64,000 nucleotides of DNA from Diaporthe sp. PMI_573. Taxonomy: Eukaryota; Ascomycota; Sordariomycetes; Diaporthales; Diaporthaceae. Position numbers and translations under genes: made by a program. Below are positions 52,774 through 64,000 of this stretch, one piece after another. How positions within the stretch are numbered: position 1 is the stretch's first letter; every line of letters begins with the position of its first letter. The stretch spans positions 1 to 64,000 of the forward strand of contig JAJTUP010000026.1 in the NCBI GenBank assembly GCA_021399435.1. The letters are read 5' to 3'. The notes under the pieces were generated by a model. The model was not told the DNA's origin and searched no databases. It saw only the letters and a list, made by a program, of their open reading frames with translations.

Positions 52774-55700
52774 AGTATTCTTAATTTGCGACGGTATTTC
52801 GGGAAGCTCAGAGGTCAGGCCTCTGCGTGGTCGTCTGCCACTGCGAAGAGGCACACGAAGTCGAGGGTGTCGCTTTTCTCATTGCCTGGAGTTGGCATTG
52901 ATGACGATCAAGAGTCATGAGCTGTTGCGCCCTGCATGACGGTTTGCTTCTCGATCTATTTTCTTTTTGGGACAACCGGGATTGGTGTTGGTTCGGACTG
53001 GCGAGGCACTAATGGCTTCGTTGCATAGCCGTCTGTGCCGGTATTCGTTGCTTTTTTGCCGTTAAACTTTTTTCTTTTTTTTTTTTGGAATTTTTTCTTT
53101 TCTTATTATACCCAGACTTTTGAGGTACGGATAATGCTGGATTGTGCGCGACGGAAAAGGGTACTCGTCCGACCTGTGTGCGTGATGGACAATTGGCTGT
53201 TGCGGTGGGGCTACCGATGGCCGCGAGCAAGGGACGCGGGAGCACGACATCGGGAGAGCCTCTGTTTTCGGGAACGATATTGATATTTCCTAGTGGAACG
53301 GAAGGGAAGGAATGGACCGGTCCAATACGGGTGAAGGATGGAGAACGAAGACCAAAAGACTAGGAGAGACACCGGTGCGGTTCCTCGATGACGAGACCGT
53401 TTTAACGAATGTGGGACCGAGCCAGCGTTTTATTTGCTCCTCTTTACTTTTCTTGTATTATATGCCCAAGGCCGCACATAGCTTTCGAAGAAGGACGGGG
53501 CACGAGACGAATCGATGAGAAGGGTGACTATCGTCGTGTACTACATGAACAGCTGCCGACCTTGCGTGCTTGCATGTGTGTGTATTTGTGTGTCGGGAAT
53601 GGAGGTTGTGAAGGTGTGACGGACATTATGGCCAACAACCTATGACCCCCACCCCTCCCTACCTGTGGCGGATGTCCGCGCGCGACGGACGGCTGTGTTA
53701 TGCAAGCAAGTAAGACTCATCGTCATCGTCACTCGAACTCGGGCCTCCTGGGACGTGCTGGCGGGGTTTGGCCACCTTTTTGGTGGCGGTGGTGGTGCCG
53801 CCCCAGGAGGTTGACGGGGGTCGGGGCCGGGAGTCCGCAAAGGGGAAGGCCCACGATGTTCAGATGGATACAGGCATTTACAGAATGAGATTCAATTTCT
53901 CTTGGGTTGATACAGACATTAGACGACACGATAGGACTTTTTTTTTTTTTGTGTGTACTCTTCTCCAGTGAGAGGGGGAGGGGGGCAAGTTTCTACTTAA
54001 GGGGACAACAACTACCGGCAGAAAGCCACGAGAAGGTGAGAAGGAGGGTGCTGTTTTGTCAGCTGGGTCTTCTTGGGCCGGCGCTGGCGACGTGTCTGTC
54101 TGGCTTCATGGTATGAATCCTCCTGCATGTGGCGGGAGCAGAGGTCAAGCCGCCAGAGCAGCTCTCTACTGCGTCTCGGAGGCGTGTGTATGTGTGCGCC
54201 TGTATATCACGGAGTAACACCCGTGACAGGTTGGTCGGTCACAAAAGAGGCTGGGGATGGCTCCCCTGGATAGGTTCTGGTCAGGGTTCGCTTTCGGCCG
54301 AGTGGGAATTGTCGCTCAGGCGAACGTGTGAGAAGCTGAGTGGAACAAGACGGCGTGCCTCGCAGGATGGAACAGTGTGCTGCGTTGCTCTGCATTCGGT
54401 TGTCTTCCACCCTCAATCTATCTCTGGCCACGGTGCGCCTCGATGTGGCAGTTTATATTGCCCTTTTAGATTGCGTATTTGTGGTTTTGTCTGTGCTGCG
54501 GCTCTGGCGAGTTGGTGCCGGCCTAGTCTATCCCAGGCCGAGCTAACTTGATTCCAGCATCAGGATAGGTGGTGACATGGTGTGCCATTGTATTTATTTG
54601 TGGCACTGGTATTGTCATGGCGACGTTGGACGGTTTGATATAACTTTGGACTCGTAACCCCATCCGTTACACAGGCGATGCACTGGTGGTCCTAAATTAT
54701 GTATGCACATGTGTAGACACACAAGCACAGAGTGCAAGGTTGATAATGGGCAAACACAGCCACGAGAGGACAGGACATTGGCCGCGATGGTCAGGCAGTT
54801 CAAGCTACCGAGACACATAGTCCGCTGACAGGCGCCTCCTCCGCCCATCCATGTTCGACGGACACGTTAGAATTTTGGGTCAACGGGGGAGACCAGAAGG
54901 CAGAGGAAGAAGGAAGTCGAACGTTCATCTTGGGCATTAGCTCGGGTGCGGCGCCCGAGTCGTGTGATTGGGCGAGTCGCTGCCGCTGCCTTGGGGGTGT
55001 TTCAGATGCGACATGGTTCAGGGGTGGAAAGAGATTGGGGACCCTTTTTGTGCATTTTGCGGCTCGGCCGCTGACGATGACGATGTTGTCTCTGCACGTG
55101 TACGCAGTAACAGTACTGCTTACGTCGATGCAGTCAAGCAAACGCTGGCAAATGCTGGCAACTACTGGCGACCTCAGGACAAGGTTTATCTCCGACTCGA
55201 GAGGCATCGGCATCCCGACGGTCCAGTCCTGCCAGTCTAGTCTGGATGAGGAGACGACTCGACGAGGTCGGGGCGAGTTAAGCCTTTTCTCTCACGGATC
55301 GACAAGACCGGTGGGAGTTGGGGCACCCAATGGCGGGCGCGCGGCGGGCGGAGGGGGGTGTGAGAGACAGACAGCCCGTCGCCTCTTCTTGCCCCCCTGC
55401 GCATCCCATGGCCAACACACGTACTAGTATGCTCCGTTGCAGCCTGGCACCGCCCCGGGGATATTCATCAGGTCGTGACGATCATGGCTTGAAATGCAGC
55501 GAGCTGACGGCCGATCGCGCATCCAGCTGTCGGCTGTCTGCACCCCCTCCTCTGTTTTGTTTCCTCGCGGGCTGGGAGGATGAACCACCCCCCCCCCAGC
55601 CGTCCGCCCCAGCTGTCAATGCCCGTCGGCCACGGCTCGAGCCTTCCCTTGATGCCGCACCAGTCGGGACCCCTCCTCATTGGGCGCCATCGTCGGTTCG

Positions 55701-57102
55701 CCAGCAAACAGATGCTCGCAGATGCGGTGCAACCCTCAGCACTGACATTATCCAAGCCCGACACCGCGGCTCGCTTCTCCCATCAGCCTGATTCCCATCC
55801 CGGGGAAGGCAAAAAGAAAGGCAAGCCACCCGCTGACGTGGTGGTATCGTCTATTCGAAGAAGAGCCCAGCGTTCCATCACACCGACGCCCTGGGTCCTT
55901 CCCTGCTTTGCCTGGCGGGATCGCCGCCAAGAGGGGCTGCCCGGGGTTGTTTGAGTGGCATGACAGCTTCTGCTTTGTTATGCGCGCCTCTCGAGCCTGT
56001 CAATCCCCGTGCCAGTCCCCAAAATCCTGGGGGGCCAGCTTCTCGAATAGGCAGAATATCTGCATATTCATTCAACCCCTTTCTGCTGTACACTCACCCA
56101 CTCGCTCGTCCGTCATGCCTTCCAGGGCCCCTCTTTTGGACAACCCGAAACTCCCACCTGCTTGATCAGTATAAGCTTGTTGTCATCGAGAGGGGCTTTC
56201 TCGCTATTTGAGGACCAAAAGTGGGCTTCACCCGGCGAATAGAAGCCACCTCAGATCCCCGTCCCACGGCTGTCTCTCCGAAGCAACATCTAAAATAACC
56301 TGTCCGCCTTGTCCGCGCTTCCGAGGCTGTCTTCTCGCCAGTCCCACTGTCTGCCCTCCGTGCGCCTTCATCACTGATGTTTTCGACGCTGCGCAACATG
56401 TTGGCATGACTTCGCCGCCCTCCTCCCTCCCTCCCCCTCTCCCTCTCCCAGTTTCCCCGGCCCAAGGAATAGCCAAGGCAGAGCAGCTCGACTGTGCACT
56501 TTGCCCTACCTCACCCGCACCATCCAACCCGCCGTTTGGTTTCAACCCACGAGACAGCCCCGGTCCCATCTTTTCCCACGGCTGTGGTTTCCATATGTGG
56601 AGCTCATGAACAGATGACAGCAGTCTTGGCCCAAAACGCCCGTCTTCCCTTCTCATCGGCTGGCCCATACGCTTGACTCGGGGGCACTGGTCTTTCTGGC
56701 CTATCCTCATCACAGCAGTCCAGGATTAGACCTATGGACTTCTATCCTCCTTCGGCTTTTTGACCAACGCAGGCTGTCCGGTCGCGGGAGCTCTCGCACT
56801 CCCCGCGGTCGTGTTTCGATTCTTGCTGCCCTGACTTGGGCGATATTCTTATTTTTTCTTCATCTTTTTTTCTTCTCTCTCTCCCTCTCTTTTACCGTTT
56901 CTCCACCTGTTCTCCCGGTGCTTCTCTTCTCGGCCTCTCGGTCTGGTGGGTTGTGCAGTTTAGCGGTGGAACTGCGGACTGCACCCAAGACGATCACCAT
57001 TTCGCCACCGCCTCCAGCTCACTTCTTCCCTTGTATATCGGCGAGCCGACACCGTGCTGCTCGACTCCGCTTGAGGAGTCGCCGGCAGCTCCATCTCTCA
57101 AG
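52774..57102. other. Intergenic, kinesin 3' flank and long leader of the next gene
   Basis: This 4.3-kb interval has no recognisable gene. T-rich tracts at about 53.07-53.10 kb and 53.94-53.95 kb follow the kinesin stop. CT-rich tracts occur at about 56.41-56.46 kb and 56.85-56.90 kb, ahead of the fucosyltransferase-like gene. Open frames are short or overlapping on both strands. Confidence 0.55.
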
Positions 57103-58995
57103 ATGACACCGCCCACAATACAGGTGACACATACCTCGTCACCGCGCTCCCACAACAAGATGATCATCTCGCCGCCTCGCATCAACCTGCGGCGCGCCGC
57201 CTCCTACAACAACTCCGACAGGGGACCGCTATCCTCTACATCCTCCCGGTTCGGCTTCGATCACCTCGTCTTCAACTCACCCCCGCCCTCGCCGGGTCTG
57301 CCCCTGCCGCAACAAGCTCCCCGGATGCGGAAATCCTCCAGCTCGCCCCGCCCGAGCCGTGTCTTCAGGTGCTTGCTATGGCTCTCCGGCATGCTGCTCA
57401 TCCTCTACCTGGCCGCTCAGTCCATCCACCAGGGCCAGGTTGTCCCCGTCGTAGGATGGGGTTGGGCCTCGGACGAGGCCTACGAGATGGTCGGCCAGGA
57501 TGATCTGCCGGATTTCCCTACGCCCATTGTGGTGACCGACCGGAGGGGACGGGCAAGGTGGACCGTCTCGATACCATCCAGTTACCAGTACCCCCTGACG
57601 CCCAAGGAGTACGGCGACGTATGCGCCAAGTGCAGGGAGGTGGCCCTGAGGGTTCACGCGCTACACACGCACAGCCCTGTCGAGAAGGCGCAAATCACTT
57701 TCAACCGAGGCGACGCGGGAAACGATCGGTATTTCATGGACGCGAAAGAAGCAGAGAAACAGGGATTCTTACCTGGCGCAGTGGGCATGGTTTCCGGCCG
57801 CGGCGGTGACCTGCTGGGTGTGGATAAGAGCACCATAGGCGACAAGGCGGCGTGCACGTCAAGCCTGACGTATGTCCTGGAATCAGACGACGCCGGGCTG
57901 GGAAAGACCTTGATGTCGCTGTGGGCGGCCTACGGTCTCGCACAGCGGGAGGCCCGCGCCTTCTTCATCGAAGACGCAAGGTGGGCGTATGGCGAATACG
58001 CCGACATCTTCGACATGCCGCCGGTGCCGGCCTGCAGGCCTCCGCCGCGGCACGAGATGATCCCTTGCCCGCGCAACGCAAGGCACCTCATTATTTCTTC
58101 GGCCAACACGCGTGACGTCTTGGGCGCCCACGTCCCAGACGGTGACACCTACAGCGAAGGCCCCGCCGCCAGCTTGGACCGTCGCCCCGCCCAACGCGAG
58201 CTTTTCGCCCTGGCGCGCACCGGATACGAGGCCCTGTTCCGCCTCAACGGCGCTGACCGCGACTACGTGTCCAATCGGGTCGCCGAGCTGAGGGCCAGGA
58301 CCACGTCCGCTGCCGAGGGCCCGGCGGCACACAGCAGCAGCGGCAGGATTGTCGGCGTGCACGTGCGCCATGGGGACCGCCACCCGCTCGAGTTCCAGTA
58401 CGCCGACAGCTACATCCCGCTGGCGGCCTACGCCGACGCCGCACACGCGCGGCTGAACGCCACACTGGGCGGCGGCGACCACGCCCCACCCTCCATGGCG
58501 AGGACCAAGTCCCTCATGATCATCGCGTCCGACGACCCGCTCGTCTACGACGCCGACGAGTTTCGCGGCGCGGCCCGCGCCCAGGAGCAAATCCGGCTCG
58601 CCGGCAAGGAGGAGCTGCCACAGAACTCGAAGCCCGACAAGTCGGTCATGCACAAATTCGTCGACGAGACCTTCGGCTGGGAGGGCGGCTTCTTCGCGGC
58701 CATGTTCTGGAACCTGGGGCTGTCGGCGGCGGCGGCGGCCAACAGCAACGCCGCTGGCGCCGGGCCGCCCGCGGGCGAGGAAACCATCCGCCTCAGGAGC
58801 TTGGTAGGTCGCGCATACCTCATGGACCTGGCCGTCCTGTCGGAGCTGACCAACGGCGGCGGCGTGGTGTGCGCCGTTGGTGCGATGGGCTGCCGGCTGC
58901 TGGCCGTCATGATGGGCGCCGAGAGGGCCTTTGTCCGAGGCGAGTGGGTCAACGTCGACGGCGAATTCGGTTGGACCGGAGCCACGTGGGTGTGA
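57103..58995 (+). CDS. Type II membrane protein, fucosyltransferase-like
   Basis: The likely role is a Golgi glycosyltransferase, by topology and motif; donor and acceptor are unknown. The product is 630 residues without an intron. The ATG at 57103 is the first in its frame, although the frame is open upstream to 56836. Residues 1-85 are cytosolic, Ser/Pro-rich and basic. A single membrane segment (FRCLLWLSGMLLILYLAA) covers about 87-104. The lumenal part contains GKTLMSLWAAYGLAQREARAFFIEDARWAYGEY and, near residues 417-428, VGVHVRHGDRHP. The HxRxxD-like core resembles motif I of alpha-1,6-fucosyltransferases and protein O-fucosyltransferases, which binds the GDP-fucose phosphates. A long Ala/Gly-rich insert occurs near 540-560. 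It could be a related but uncharacterised fungal family. Confidence 0.65.
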   Translation: MTPPTIQVTHTSSPRSHNKMIISPPRINLRRAASYNNSDRGPLSSTSSRFGFDHLVFNSPPPSPGLPLPQQAPRMRKSSSSPRPSRVFRCLLWLSGMLLILYLAAQSIHQGQVVPVVGWGWASDEAYEMVGQDDLPDFPTPIVVTDRRGRARWTVSIPSSYQYPLTPKEYGDVCAKCREVALRVHALHTHSPVEKAQITFNRGDAGNDRYFMDAKEAEKQGFLPGAVGMVSGRGGDLLGVDKSTIGDKAACTSSLTYVLESDDAGLGKTLMSLWAAYGLAQREARAFFIEDARWAYGEYADIFDMPPVPACRPPPRHEMIPCPRNARHLIISSANTRDVLGAHVPDGDTYSEGPAASLDRRPAQRELFALARTGYEALFRLNGADRDYVSNRVAELRARTTSAAEGPAAHSSSGRIVGVHVRHGDRHPLEFQYADSYIPLAAYADAAHARLNATLGGGDHAPPSMARTKSLMIIASDDPLVYDADEFRGAARAQEQIRLAGKEELPQNSKPDKSVMHKFVDETFGWEGGFFAAMFWNLGLSAAAAANSNAAGAGPPAGEETIRLRSLVGRAYLMDLAVLSELTNGGGVVCAVGAMGCRLLAVMMGAERAFVRGEWVNVDGEFGWTGATWV

Positions 58996-61900
58996 GGCTG
59001 GATTCCATTCAAGTCATACATATTTACCCCCTGCGACGAGAATCACAATGGGTTCCCTGGCTGGGCGTGGAAGACTTTCGGACCATGTCATCGCATCATT
59101 CCGTGCGCATTCATATCACATCCCCCGACATTTTGCATTGGATATGGCGTTGAAAGGGAAGGGGAAAACGGAGAGCAAAGGGTCCGAGCTGACGACCACT
59201 ACATGGAGTTTTGATTTATGATACCATCCATCTTCAACCCAACCTTCATCTTGGACGGAAAGAGAGGCCGTTTATATTTTAGTTGCCTGCTCTCTTTAGT
59301 TTACAGACACTCGTTTGTGTGTGGCCCTTCTGCTTGCAAGCACGACGGGAGGGGAATAATTTCAATTCATGTCATCTTCGATTCCGTTCCCGAGGTCGAG
59401 TGCCGCGTGATGGGAACGGCTGCAGCACTTGCTGGGCGGGCGTGGCTGGGCTTCCCGAAAGGGAAAGTCGAGGCTGTTTGATTGGCTGCCTGCATATCTT
59501 AAGCTTCACCGTAAGCAAAGCGGCCCTAACCTTCACCTGCACTTGTCAAGCACAATCGATATTGGGGGACAAGGTCCAGCTTGAATTTGAGAAGCCTATC
59601 TACTTTGTCTTCGAGCATCGTACCGTCAGCCCATCGGCCCAAACCCCACACTCGATGTCCCCCGTTGTCATCCCCTTTCGTAGGCCGTAATACCCGGGCC
59701 CATTAGAGTCCTCCCTTCTCCAACCAGGGATCTCAGTAGTGAGCAATTGGAAACAGCGCGACGTGAAGCGCGGCTGTCCCCCAGAGACGCGACCAGCCGT
59801 TGCTCGTTGGCTACTCGGCCAACCCGTAAATCAAAGCGTTTGACCTTCCTGTTGGCACTCGCCCCGCGGGGCACGGGGAGAGTGTCTGGCTTGATGGAAG
59901 GCCGGATTCTCCTAGGCCTAGTCCTAGATGCTGTCTTCGGAGCCAAATGACACCCACCAGAAGGCAGCTGCCACATGTATCGCGCTTATCTCCTTCAGAA
60001 AGAACCCCGCTTGATTGGAACCCACGGTCCAGGACTTATGGGATCGATTCCATAAATGCTACCGCGACGCGACATCGACTGCATCTGTCCATGCCGCGAC
60101 TGTTTTTTGCTACTGGATCATCGCTGCGACAGACTAGCTATCTATAAGCCGGGTGATAGCCACAGATAGATAGAAAGCCTGCCGTCTGTACCTGTACCAC
60201 GACGAAGAGAGGACTGCCACTCGATTGTTTTGGTGACGACATATCCGCATCTGGCCGCCCGTGACGCGTTGTCGGGATCGAAGTGGACTTCGTTTCCGCC
60301 CAGTGAGCATGTAATCGCTCTTTGGACGAGGCGATGAAATGATCGCTCAAATACAATGGTGACAAAGAAGACAATTCCAAAGAAAGCTGCGGTGCCCTCG
60401 GTCTGCGCTTCGCCATCCTCGCAAGGTGCGAGGTATGTATGTCAATGAGCCTTTTCCTGTCATGCTCGGGACGAAATATTGGCCGAAACCCATATCAATC
60501 CACTAACTGAGAATGTCAGCTTCCATCACGAGGGAAGGGGAGAGGAAGGGACAGAAGAAATGAGAACATACAAAATGCCGCAGGATCCTTGTTAACACCG
60601 TGAGATACTTTTGAGGTTCCAAAAAGGTCCGCTCAGAACGCCGAAATAAATGCTTGCTCCGTAACCGTAATGTCTTCGTAATGACATGCCATCCACGTGT
60701 CGCAGTCTAGGTCGTGTAAACATTCTTCAAGTATCTGGATTCCTGGAAGGCTCGAGTCTAGATGCTATATCCTGCTTTCTTGTCAGTCATTGAGCTGGGA
60801 AAAGTTATGATATAAAGCGCTCACTATGACGACTCCATGGAGATAGTGTCCTGTGGAGTGATCCTTCGTATCGTCGTGATCATCATCCACATCCAAGTCG
60901 CCAGCAGGTTGCAGCTGGACGACGCCGTTGGGCAGTTTAAAGTCCTACCCAGGACCATCGATCGCCAAACATGACGGCGAACAGTACACATGGTCTTGTA
61001 TCATGACCATTGAGTGGGCCTTTTAACGTCCTGCCCAGGACGAGTCGTCTTTGTGGGTCGTCGCCTGCTCAGGGATGGCCAAGCCGAGTGGCTTCCAGGT
61101 TCAGTACCTAGGCCGGCTGTGGGATTCCTGGACATGGTTGGCCGTTGATTCTGACTAGAGAAAATCATGACACCGAATGGCGAGTGGAGGAGTGTGGAAA
61201 TCCGATGTGTCAGCCCATGGGAGAGGAGGTCGAACTGGTGACTGTGTTGGCGGAGTCTGATCGTCCAGTATATGAGGGCTTGTCATGTACCTCTAGTCAC
61301 GGGCTCGTCCGAACGGATTGGCGAGCATAGGCAGGTCTTCAGGTGTGTGCATCTCGCGTTTGCTTCCCTTTTCTCTCCGAGTGAGGAGCCCGCGCTGAGG
61401 GTGTCCCACTGCTCAAACACCAGTCTCTTGACCTGCTTACTGCTCGCATCTTGGGGATCACGTAGCCAGGGCACCCTGGTGGTAGATGGTAAGGTGCAAG
61501 AACGGGGTCTGCTTGGCTTCACAAGATCGCAGTAATCTTCACATCTTTGGCTGACCGGAGACTTGAGGTAGAAGCCAACGGCTTAATGACTGCCATGAAG
61601 GGCGAGATCAGCAATTGTCAAACCGGGCTTGTTCTCTTAGGGGCACGAGCATTGCTATCGCCGTATGCGATGCCCAGCGGCGCGTGTGGTCAAGTTGCGG
61701 GGTCGCCTGTAGCCATGGTGGCGCGATGGCTTGCTTGTTGGGCGCCCATGCTGTCTCGCAGCCAGCGATCCGTGTCGGCAGGCGATGGATTCAACAGCCT
61801 GGTCGGAAATTGATGTCTCTTCGATGATCTGTCGTGGTGGAGGTATGATGTGCCGATGGGCTGACGACAGCCTGGCAAGCTGCCTCGGCCTCGCGTTATC

Positions 61901-62738
61901 TTGAGCTACGTCATCGCCCTGTCCGATGATCTGATTCGGGAAGAACAAGCATCGAGGTGAAATGGAGAGGAGGAGGTTTGTGTTGAGAGGATGCCCAGCC
62001 GTGAAGGAATGGAAGCAAACAAGTGGAGTGGCCCAGGCAAAGCTTGGGTAGCTAGGTGGTTTGGCAGGTATGATGGTGGAGGTCGGGTCGAACCTGGATG
62101 AAGGCGGCACGGAGATGGGTGGGGCTTGTGCCAGGTACGTACCCATGGATGCTTGCCCCCTCCCCCCAACACACGCACCCTCCGGGGGGCCTTCTTGAGC
62201 CGCTGACATAAGAAGTACCGCGTCGTTGCGACAATCATCACAGCAGTTGGTATTTGAGGCAGGATTTGTGAGAAAATATAATCCTCCTGAGTGATTTGAC
62301 GGTGCTAATGCTTTCGCAAGGTGGTCTGGTGTACGTTTACCACAGTCGGGGGAAGTTTGAGGTGGGTGCATGGACACAGTTCGATCGCGCGGAAGGAAGA
62401 ACCGAGTAATAACGGTGGCTGCAAGGCCAGGATGCAGTCATGGTTTGTCGGTAGCCAGTGAAACATCAACACGATGAAAACCGCTGTTGACAGCCATTTG
62501 GCCAATGGATGGGAAAGGAGAGGACGTCAACTCGGTGCTACCTACGTGCCTACCTAAGATCATAGGAAGAAAGGTACCCAGGGAGGTATGAAGAAAGGTA
62601 TGTGTTTGCGGACTGAAGCCGTTTAGAGCATTCATGAAGCTCGAGATTGGTGATCTTGGAGGGAAGGCGCCGAAGGAGACCCGAGGCAAGCACATGAGTA
62701 CCTGCTCTCCGCTTGTCCACTGGTGCGCCTTCCACACC

Positions 62739-62756
62739 GGGGGGGGGGGGGGGGGG
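62739..62756. repeat. Run of 18 consecutive G
   Basis: The homopolymer lies about 125-265 bp upstream of the candidate starts of the coiled-coil gene. It could also reflect an assembly length error, since such runs are hard to sequence. Confidence 0.9.
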
Positions 62757-62817
62757 AAGGTACTACACAGGACTTGGAGTTCCGGCTCTGCAGCCTGACT
62801 ACCTACCTTCTATCATT

Positions 62818-62866
62818 CTCTCCTTCTCTCCTTCTCTCCTCCTCTCCTCCTCTCCCCTCCTCCTTC
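62818..62866 (+). promoter_or_regulatory. CT-rich tract upstream of the coiled-coil gene
   Basis: About 50 bp consist of CTCTCCTT, CTCCT and similar units. Pyrimidine tracts are common just before transcription starts in filamentous fungi. The tract ends about 13 bp before an ATG at 62879, so it is likely leader or core promoter. Confidence 0.4.
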
Positions 62867-63002
62867 CCAGGCAACACCATGAGATCCTTCAAATCTAGCA
62901 CCAACCCCAGCAGCGAGTCCATCTCAGCCTGGTCTCTGAATATTCAAGCCTCTCAACGTATCACTCTTCCTGAACCTTCATCTGCCGTACTCCAACGGAA
63001 AG

Positions 63003-64000
63003 ATGGGACCTCGGGATCCAGCAATCATCTCAGATGCGATCTCCAGGTTCTTGCAGGTGGCTCAGGAGCGAGAATACGCTGAGAAGATAAGCTCCTTCGA
63101 GGAGACTATCAAGTCCCATCAGGCCGACAACGCCAGACTTCAAGACCACCACAACCAAGAGATCAGCTCCTTGAAAGCTAATGTCAAGTCCCTTCAAGCC
63201 TCCACCAAGAAGTCCGAGGTAGACAGGGCCAACCTCCAAGATCACCACAGCCAAGAGATCAGCTCTTTGCAAACGATTGTCAAGTCCCTTCGAGGCTCCA
63301 CCAAGAACGCCGAGGCGGGCATCGCCAAGCTTCAAGACCACCACAACAGAGAAGACAACACCTTGTCAGGGGTTCTCAAGTCCCTTGAAGGCTTCGTCGA
63401 GCAAGAGGCAGACAACAACCAGCTGCGAGATGAGATCGCAGAGCTCCGTGCACAGCTTGGCCACACTGGAGACATATCCGCAGGGGGTGGTGGTATGAGA
63501 AGAGTCCTCTACTAGGCGTAGTGGATCAACCCGACTGACATTGATTTCAGAAGCTCCTGGTGCCCATAGGCTATGGCAGAGCGGAACACAGCTGCAAGAG
63601 CCGTCGAAGCGCCAGTCACTCCACAGCCGTTTCGTCAGGAACATAGACGAACAGCAGCTCCTGCCTCAACGCGAAACGAAGGCGAATCTTCAGTTGCCAC
63701 CCCTCAATGGCCACAGTCACAATCGTGGGCCGCAACCAAGCAGGCCACCTGCACACCAATACCCACGAGGCATCAAGAGAACTCATGTAGACGATACGGC
63801 TGAGCCTCCTCACCGGCCTACCGCAGCCGGGGAGGCTGACAATCCCCATGGCTTTGAGCAGCCCCAGCGCCAGGAGATGCATCAGGCGAAAAGGTCCGAT
63901 CACAAACGCGTTCATGATGAGATGCCCAGCCGCGAGGAAAACAGACAATCGCAACTGAAAGATCGCGGTAAAGTCCGGCATGACAAGTTTGTGGCCTACT
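63003..64000 (+). CDS. Coiled-coil protein with 32-residue repeats, spliced, partial at right end
   Basis: I do not recognise the family. The ATG at 63003 opens exon 1 (63003-63492). A 58-bp intron (63493-63550, GTATGA...CTGAC...TTCAG) removes a stop. Exon 2 is open from 63551 to the window end, at least 150 codons, rich in His, Gln, Arg and Pro. Exon 1 encodes a coiled coil made of 32-residue repeats starting at 63162, 63258 and 63354, each with ISSL, VKSL and LQDHHNQE-type blocks. An alternative start is the ATG at 62879, with better context and a possible 64-bp intron (62958-63021) that would join in frame, though I see no good branch site. The gene continues outside the window. Confidence 0.6.
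63162..63449 (+). repeat. Three 96-bp tandem coding repeats
   Basis: Units start at 63162, 63258 and 63354. The first two are highly similar (GAGATCAGCTC, GTCAAGTCCCTTC and CTCCACCAAGAA recur at fixed spacing), and the third is more diverged. The 96-bp length keeps frame. Confidence 0.85.

Larger units (their letters stand above)
58996..62878. other. Intergenic, no recognisable gene
   Basis: This 3.9-kb region contains only short frames and one 240-codon minus-strand frame (61655-62377) that begins with GTG, is Pro/His/Arg-rich and has no motif. An 18-base G run and a CT-rich tract near the right end belong to the promoter side of the coiled-coil gene. Confidence 0.5.

Noticed and set aside
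61655..62377. 240-codon minus-strand frame
   Set aside because: It starts with GTG, has low-complexity Pro/His/Arg composition and no recognisable domain.

Overview
The window is nuclear DNA of a filamentous ascomycete (Pezizomycotina). I cannot name the species. The evidence is short spliceosomal introns (53-85 bp, GT...AG), fungal gene families (cutinase, Kip2/KipA-type kinesin, 14-spanner MFS pump, NACHT/WD40 NLR, Stk19-domain protein), and transposons mutated in the way repeat-induced point mutation (RIP) acts. The window splits into a dead, AT-rich transposon block (1 to about 20.9 kb) and a GC-balanced, gene-poor euchromatic stretch (about 22.3-64 kb).

Transposon block. Three LTR elements are nested. 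The oldest is a Ty1/copia-type element on the minus strand: gag-side at 19022-20805, protease, integrase and RT at 8094-10740. It is split by a complete Gypsy element, here Gypsy-2 (10741-19021, plus strand, 212-bp LTRs, 5-bp target duplication GTAGG). A second copy of the Gypsy-2 family sits at the left edge (1-353, ending near 8093) and is itself split by a complete Gypsy-1 element (354-8079, minus strand, 483-bp LTRs, target duplication TAGAG). Reading frames are full of TAG/TAA stops, and a catalytic Asp of each reverse transcriptase reads Asn. Both Gypsy elements also carry a broken reading frame on the opposite strand beside the 3' LTR. Gypsy-2 pol continues about 400 codons past its chromodomain-like region. 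A 534-bp GC-normal insertion with target duplication CTATC splits Gypsy-2 pol.

Genic part. Next to the transposons is a decayed NACHT/WD40 NLR gene (about 22.55-26.05 kb). Then come a secreted cutinase with two introns (30503-31343), a fragment of an aminoglycoside-phosphotransferase-fold (APH) gene (31978-32289), a spliced DHA2-type MFS transporter (35323-37420), a small one-TM protein (37944-38222), a small cysteine-rich tail-anchored protein (38867-39229, minus), an Stk19-domain protein (41284-42576), a Kip2/KipA-type kinesin (49835-52773), a type II membrane fucosyltransferase-like protein (57103-58995), and the 5' part of a spliced coiled-coil protein with 32-residue repeats running off the right end (63003 onward).

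The genes do not form an evident pathway cluster. The cutinase and the MFS pump suggest a plant-associated or saprotrophic life, which is inference. The kinesin, the Stk19 protein and the glycosyltransferase-like protein are housekeeping-type genes with long intergenic leaders. All exon boundaries were placed by eye from GT/AG sites and frame continuity.
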